DNA of 20,949 bases from positions 1 to 20,949 of IMG/VR virus record IMGVR_UViG_3300013094_000339; one strand, given 5' to 3'. Below are positions 17,767 to 20,949 of this stretch, piece after piece; within the stretch, counting starts at the first letter, position 1, and each line of letters opens with the position of its first letter. Below the pieces are notes generated by a model that was not told the DNA's origin, ran no database searches, and was given only the letters and a program-made list of their open reading frames with translations. Source of the DNA: a virus. A program made the position numbers and the translations under genes.

Positions 17767-18645
17767 ATTAAAACCAACTACCTCAACAACAAAGACATTC
17801 TGAAAGAAATACACAAAAGCAAGACTACTTATTGCAAGTTTACTAAACCAGAATACGCTGATTACGATATGATCCTGCCAGACTTCAGCAAGATCAATAA
17901 GAAAAATACGTTGGAAGCACGCAAACTGCGTGCAGAGCGTTTGGCCAAACTTGCACATGAGGCGGCAACTGCTGATGGTACAAAACGTAAATTGGACGAG
18001 TTTGAGATCAAACTCAAAGATGTTGCAGACACAGATGTGGTTTTCCGTGTTATGACTTGGGACCATATCCCACTAGATGATGCCAAAACTCGCAAGGCCC
18101 GCATGGCTGCGTTAGATATTGAAGATGAGGAAGATCCTTTAATTGTGGAGTTTGATGAAGAAGATACTGCACATAACAAGTATGTCAAAGTAAATTTTCC
18201 TCCGTTCCAACATTTCAAACTAGACGAAAACGGCGAACCTTATTGTGTGGGCAAGAGCCATTGGCGTGGCGAGTTGGAAACTGGCGAGTTTTCAAAAGAT
18301 CATGGCAAAATGACCAACAAGTTGGCCAACATGTATATCAAACTGTGTGAACGTTATGCTACACGTAGCAACTGGCGTGGCTACACATACAATGATGAAA
18401 TGAGGGCTCAAGCCTTGCTACAGTTGACTTACATTGGTTTACGCTTTGATGAATCAAAGAGTGCCAACCCGTTTGCTTATTACACTGCCGCAGTTACCAA
18501 TAGTTTTACCCGTGTGCTTAACATTGAAAAACGCAATCAAAACATTCGAGATGATATCTTAGAAATGAATGGCCTGAATCCAAGTTATACACGTCAGGGC
18601 ATGAGTGGCGGATATAGTGCATCGGATGGCGGATACGACGACTAA
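17767..18645 (+). CDS. gp55: Late-transcription sigma factor gp55, probable ATT start
   Basis: gp55 replaces host sigma on RNA polymerase and directs it to late promoters (TATAAATA-type). The C-terminal half shows the sigma region-2-like core: YTYNDEMRAQALLQLTYIGL, FDESKSANPFAYYTAAVTNS and RVLNIEKRNQ (residues about 206-258 of 292). An ATG-only reading begins at 17869 (258 residues), but the frame upstream is plainly coding: NYLNNKDILKEI (residues 4-15) matches the N-terminus I recall for T4 gp55, NYVNNKELLQAI. The upstream frame closes at TGA 17722-17724 and has no ATG, GTG or TTG. ATT at 17767 is ideally placed after AGGAGA, giving 292 residues against 185 in T4. Most of the extra length is a charged insert (about 60-175) containing an acidic stretch, DIEDEEDP. 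The end is Gly/Asp/Tyr-rich and lacks a T4-like hydrophobic clamp-binding tail. A sequencing error for ATG cannot be excluded. Confidence 0.87.
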   Translation: MKTNYLNNKDILKEIHKSKTTYCKFTKPEYADYDMILPDFSKINKKNTLEARKLRAERLAKLAHEAATADGTKRKLDEFEIKLKDVADTDVVFRVMTWDHIPLDDAKTRKARMAALDIEDEEDPLIVEFDEEDTAHNKYVKVNFPPFQHFKLDENGEPYCVGKSHWRGELETGEFSKDHGKMTNKLANMYIKLCERYATRSNWRGYTYNDEMRAQALLQLTYIGLRFDESKSANPFAYYTAAVTNSFTRVLNIEKRNQNIRDDILEMNGLNPSYTRQGMSGGYSASDGGYDD

Positions 18646-18647
18646 TT

Positions 18648-18674
18648 GGGGCTTGCATTTGCCCCTGCATTTTT
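18648..18674 (+). terminator. Weak terminator-like hairpin after gp55
   Basis: Three bases after the gp55 stop, GGGGC (18648-18652) can pair with GCCCC (18661-18665) around an eight-base loop, followed by TGCA and TTTTT (18670-18674). The stem is only five base pairs and the T run is displaced, so it may attenuate rather than end transcription. It fills most of the 43-base gap before gp47. Confidence 0.4.
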
Positions 18675-18688
18675 GTTACACTGTATAA

Positions 18689-19705
18689 ATGAGTAACTTA
18701 TTTAAAAAAGCCGCGATCTTTACTGACATTCACTTTGGTCTGAAATCAAACAGTCAACTACACAATGAAGACTGTTTGAATTTTGTCAAATGGGCAACAG
18801 CCAAAGCTAAATCAGAAGGTTGCGAGACAGCCATGTTTCTCGGCGACTGGCACAATAATCGTGCCAGCATCAATATTGTCACACTCAACTACAGCCTAAG
18901 GGCCTTGGAACATCTAAATGATAATTTTGAACGTGTTTTCTTCATTCCTGGCAATCATGATTTGTATTATCGGGATAAACGTGATATCCAATCAGTTGAG
19001 TGGGCTCGTCACCTCCCGAACATTCAAATTGTTAACGATTGGTTTGTTGCTGATAATGTGGTTATCGCTCCTTGGCTTGTCGGAGACGACCACAAACGAT
19101 TGCACAAGCTCAAAGGACAATACATCTTTGGTCACTTTGAACTACCCGGCTATTTGATGAACGCCATGGTGGCTATGCCAGATCACGGCGAAGTTCGCAG
19201 AGAAGACTTTACTCATTTCGGACATGTATTCTCAGGTCACTTTCACAAACGGCAAACCAAAAACAACGTGACCTATATTGGCAATGCTTTCCCTCACAAC
19301 TATGCCGACGCCGGGGATGATGAGCGTGGTCTTACAATATTGGAATGGGGCAAAGAGCCCGAGTATCATGCGTGGCCCGATCAGCCTCGTTATCGTGTGT
19401 TCCAACTTAGCGATGTGCTAAAGAATACTGAGGCCATGTTGCAACCCAATATGCACGTTAGGGTCAACTTGGACATTGATGTCAGCTATGAAGAAGCTGC
19501 CTTTGTCAAAGAAACTTTTATTGACACGTATAAACTTAGAGAAATTACAATTATTCCAGCCAAGACCACTGCCCTAACAGATTATGAAATACAGGGCAAC
19601 ATAGAATTTGAAAGTGTAGACCAAATTGTTGTTGGTCAGCTTACCAATATTGAAAGTGATAAATTTAACAAGAACTTGCTGCTGGACATTTATCGCAATT
19701 TATGA
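18689..19705 (+). CDS. gp47: Recombination nuclease subunit gp47 (Mre11/SbcD-like)
   Basis: gp47 pairs with the ATPase gp46 to process DNA ends for the recombination-dependent replication of T4-type phages. The metallophosphoesterase motifs are all visible: FTDIHFG (Asp13, His15), LGDWHNNR (Asp53), IPGNHDLYY (Asn89, His90), FGHFELPG (His149) and FSGHFHKR (His184, His186). At 338 residues it is almost exactly the length of T4 gp47 (339), and the phrases GNHDLYY and SGHFH occur in nearly the same form in T4. The chosen ATG puts the first motif about 12 residues in, as expected. There is no Shine-Dalgarno site; the ATG is the end of TATAAATG and lies in the loop of a small inverted repeat (GTTAC 18675-18679, GTAAC 18693-18697). 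The stop overlaps the next gene's start as ATGA, where gene 46 might have been expected. Confidence 0.95.
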   Translation: MSNLFKKAAIFTDIHFGLKSNSQLHNEDCLNFVKWATAKAKSEGCETAMFLGDWHNNRASINIVTLNYSLRALEHLNDNFERVFFIPGNHDLYYRDKRDIQSVEWARHLPNIQIVNDWFVADNVVIAPWLVGDDHKRLHKLKGQYIFGHFELPGYLMNAMVAMPDHGEVRREDFTHFGHVFSGHFHKRQTKNNVTYIGNAFPHNYADAGDDERGLTILEWGKEPEYHAWPDQPRYRVFQLSDVLKNTEAMLQPNMHVRVNLDIDVSYEEAAFVKETFIDTYKLREITIIPAKTTALTDYEIQGNIEFESVDQIVVGQLTNIESDKFNKNLLLDIYRNL

Positions 19706-20532
19706 GCAAGGTCACACTGATCAGTTATCCTTCTGGTGGGTTTGGACATTTTATTTTTCATGTATTAACAGAGTTTGCTGAAGAAACTTACAAACCGTCA
19801 GACAATAAACTTGCATTTAGCAGTACAGGCAATAGTCACGGTACCAAGACCTACTCTGGTATTTACCGAGACGAGCAATATAATTTAACCATACCCAACA
19901 CTGACAAAACTGTATTAGTTTTGTGCGATAACGGCATCAACAATGATGGCTACGCAGAGATCAACGCAAAGTTTGCAGACGCATGTATAGTACGTGTGAC
20001 TATAGATACCGCTGTTAGGCCCATCATATACCAAACTTGTGTAGTCAAGGCCATGCAGACCACAGTAGATTCACAATTTACCATGGCAAACTGGAGCGAT
20101 GCCGACGAAGACTATGCCAAGAGAGAAAACTATACACTGTTCTATCACAATTGGCCTTTTGGTTGGCAAGCAGATAACTCGCCCAATATTTTAAATTTTA
20201 GTTTAGAAGGTTTAGTACGAGATCCATTTACTGCTTTGATCGTATTGATACAGCAATTGGGCATGACTATATGCCACAGACAGCAATTGTATGATCTTTG
20301 TGTCGAATGGCAACAGGCCAATGCAGTGTATTTTGCAGTGTATCACGATTGGAACAAGATAGAACAAGCACTGGACAGCAATCAAGACTTGGCAGTGGAT
20401 CACATTATTGATCTGCATGAGCAAGGCTATATCAACTACTGCTTGGAACAAAAGTTCAATTGTACTATACCAGTGTACGATTATAGAGATTGGTTTAAAA
20501 CAACCAAAGAAATGCTGGTATTCAAATCATGA
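19702..20532 (+). CDS. Uncharacterised protein, possibly sulfotransferase-like P-loop fold
   Basis: I do not recognise a named family. The N-terminus has a strand then a glycine turn, VTLISYPSGGFGHFIFHVL (residues 4-22), placed like the substrate-nucleotide loop of sulfotransferases, though the usual Lys/Arg-Ser-Gly-Thr signature is not present. Near residues 163-186, ILNFSLEGLVRDPFTALIVL followed by IQQLG recalls the late sulfotransferase helix (E-x-L-x-x-D-P...L), and a Trp-x-x-x-Asn follows. No signal peptide or membrane segment is seen. It overlaps gp47 and the next gene by ATGA at both ends, so it is translationally coupled within one operon and co-expressed with a replication gene. It could equally be a fold I cannot see. 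The functional guess is weak, but the gene itself is well supported by its length and tight coupling. Confidence 0.85.
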   Translation: MSKVTLISYPSGGFGHFIFHVLTEFAEETYKPSDNKLAFSSTGNSHGTKTYSGIYRDEQYNLTIPNTDKTVLVLCDNGINNDGYAEINAKFADACIVRVTIDTAVRPIIYQTCVVKAMQTTVDSQFTMANWSDADEDYAKRENYTLFYHNWPFGWQADNSPNILNFSLEGLVRDPFTALIVLIQQLGMTICHRQQLYDLCVEWQQANAVYFAVYHDWNKIEQALDSNQDLAVDHIIDLHEQGYINYCLEQKFNCTIPVYDYRDWFKTTKEMLVFKS

Positions 20533-20949
20533 AACAAAACCTATTAGTAATAAGCGATGGCAACGGGGTTGATCATGATTTTAAGAAATGGCCCACCTTG
20601 CTGAAAGTATTGACGACCAAACAATTTAATCTAATAAATCGTTCGGTTGTGGGTGCTAGTAATGATATGATATTGTTGCAACTAGCAGATGCTGTCAAAG
20701 ACAACAAGATAGATTGCGCCATAATTCAGTGGACCATACCCAACAGGCTTGATGTGATTGCTACACCGTTTTGGCGTGAGCAGGCAGCAAATGATGCTGA
20801 CTACAGTTTCAATCTCGTTGACAGCAATGAACTAACTTGGTGGGTAACCAGCGCCAGCAAAAACGAATACATACAGCAATATCACAATCGATATGTGCTG
20901 CATCCGCAGGCAATGTTGCGATCACAGGCCACCATGTTGGCTGCTGCTG
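20529..20949 (+). CDS. Uncharacterised protein, possibly SGNH-hydrolase-like, C-terminus beyond window
   Basis: The ATG overlaps the previous stop as ATGA (20529-20532), and the frame is open for 140 codons to the right edge. The layout of the N-terminus resembles an SGNH/GDSL fold: LLVISDGNGVD (residues 5-15) at the position of block I, followed by a Trp-Pro; INRSVVGASNDM (36-47) like block II; and DCAIIQWTIPNR (62-73) where block III would be. The typical GDS serine is not at the expected place (SDG instead), so an ordinary esterase activity is doubtful, and the His/Asp block lies outside the window if it exists. There is no ribosome site of its own; translation should depend on the upstream gene. 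The pair with the preceding gene looks like a small cassette of unknown role. The family call is tentative; the gene call is firmer. Confidence 0.75.
   Translation, partial: MKQNLLVISDGNGVDHDFKKWPTLLKVLTTKQFNLINRSVVGASNDMILLQLADAVKDNKIDCAIIQWTIPNRLDVIATPFWREQAANDADYSFNLVDSNELTWWVTSASKNEYIQQYHNRYVLHPQAMLRSQATMLAAA

Noticed and set aside
17869-17871. ATG as the start of gp55
   Set aside because: No ribosome site precedes it, the frame upstream is clearly coding, and this start would delete the NNK region that matches the T4 N-terminus.
17725-18218. Two overlapping minus-strand frames (118 and 113 codons) opposite gp55
   Set aside because: gp55 has family motifs, a promoter and a ribosome site; the opposite frames have none and are Ser-rich or Cys/Phe-rich shadows.
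1-20949. tRNA genes, CRISPR arrays, insertion sequences, integrase or attachment sites
   Set aside because: I saw no cloverleaf-like, repeat-spacer or transposase-like sequence; nearly all bases are accounted for by coding regions.

Overview
This window is part of the genome of a tailed phage with a contractile tail, related to T4. Six neighbouring leftward genes and two rightward genes match T4 gene families or sit in their expected order (48/54, 53, hub, 5, 25, 6; 55, 47). The gene order and the enlarged proteins resemble the marine and freshwater T4-like phages (cyanophage and pelagiphage type) more than coliphage T4. That lineage call comes from remembered family features, not a search. 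No host gene, tRNA, integrase or auxiliary metabolic gene is visible, so the host cannot be named.

Positions 1-17654 form one leftward block of tail baseplate genes. In transcription order they are: a gp48/gp54-like tube protein (17654-16764), gp53 wedge protein (16767-16462), an 885-residue probable hub protein (16460-13803), a very large gp5-like hub spike with several cell-wall-active modules (13799-10551), gp25 (10542-10156), an enlarged gp6 (10105-6716), and a giant structural protein that starts at 6714 and is still open at the window edge after 2238 codons. Genes are packed with overlaps or gaps of a few bases. The only real gaps are the 50 bases before gp6 and the divergent region before gp48.

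Positions 17655-17766 are a divergent control region. To the left is a T4-late-type element (AATAAATA) with its own ribosome site. To the right is a good sigma70-type promoter (TTGACT, 17 bases, TATTAT) followed by AGGAGA. The rightward block encodes gp55, the late-transcription sigma factor (its best start is an unusual ATT at 17767), gp47 (Mre11-like nuclease subunit), and two ATGA-linked genes of unknown function. The second of these runs off the right edge.

The layout suggests a simple timing circuit. Host-type transcription makes gp55, and gp55 then lets RNA polymerase fire the late promoters of the baseplate genes facing the other way. The most noteworthy items are the ATT start of gp55, the repeated late-promoter/leader module before gp48 and gp6, the rearranged multi-enzyme gp5, and the two-gene cassette after gp47.
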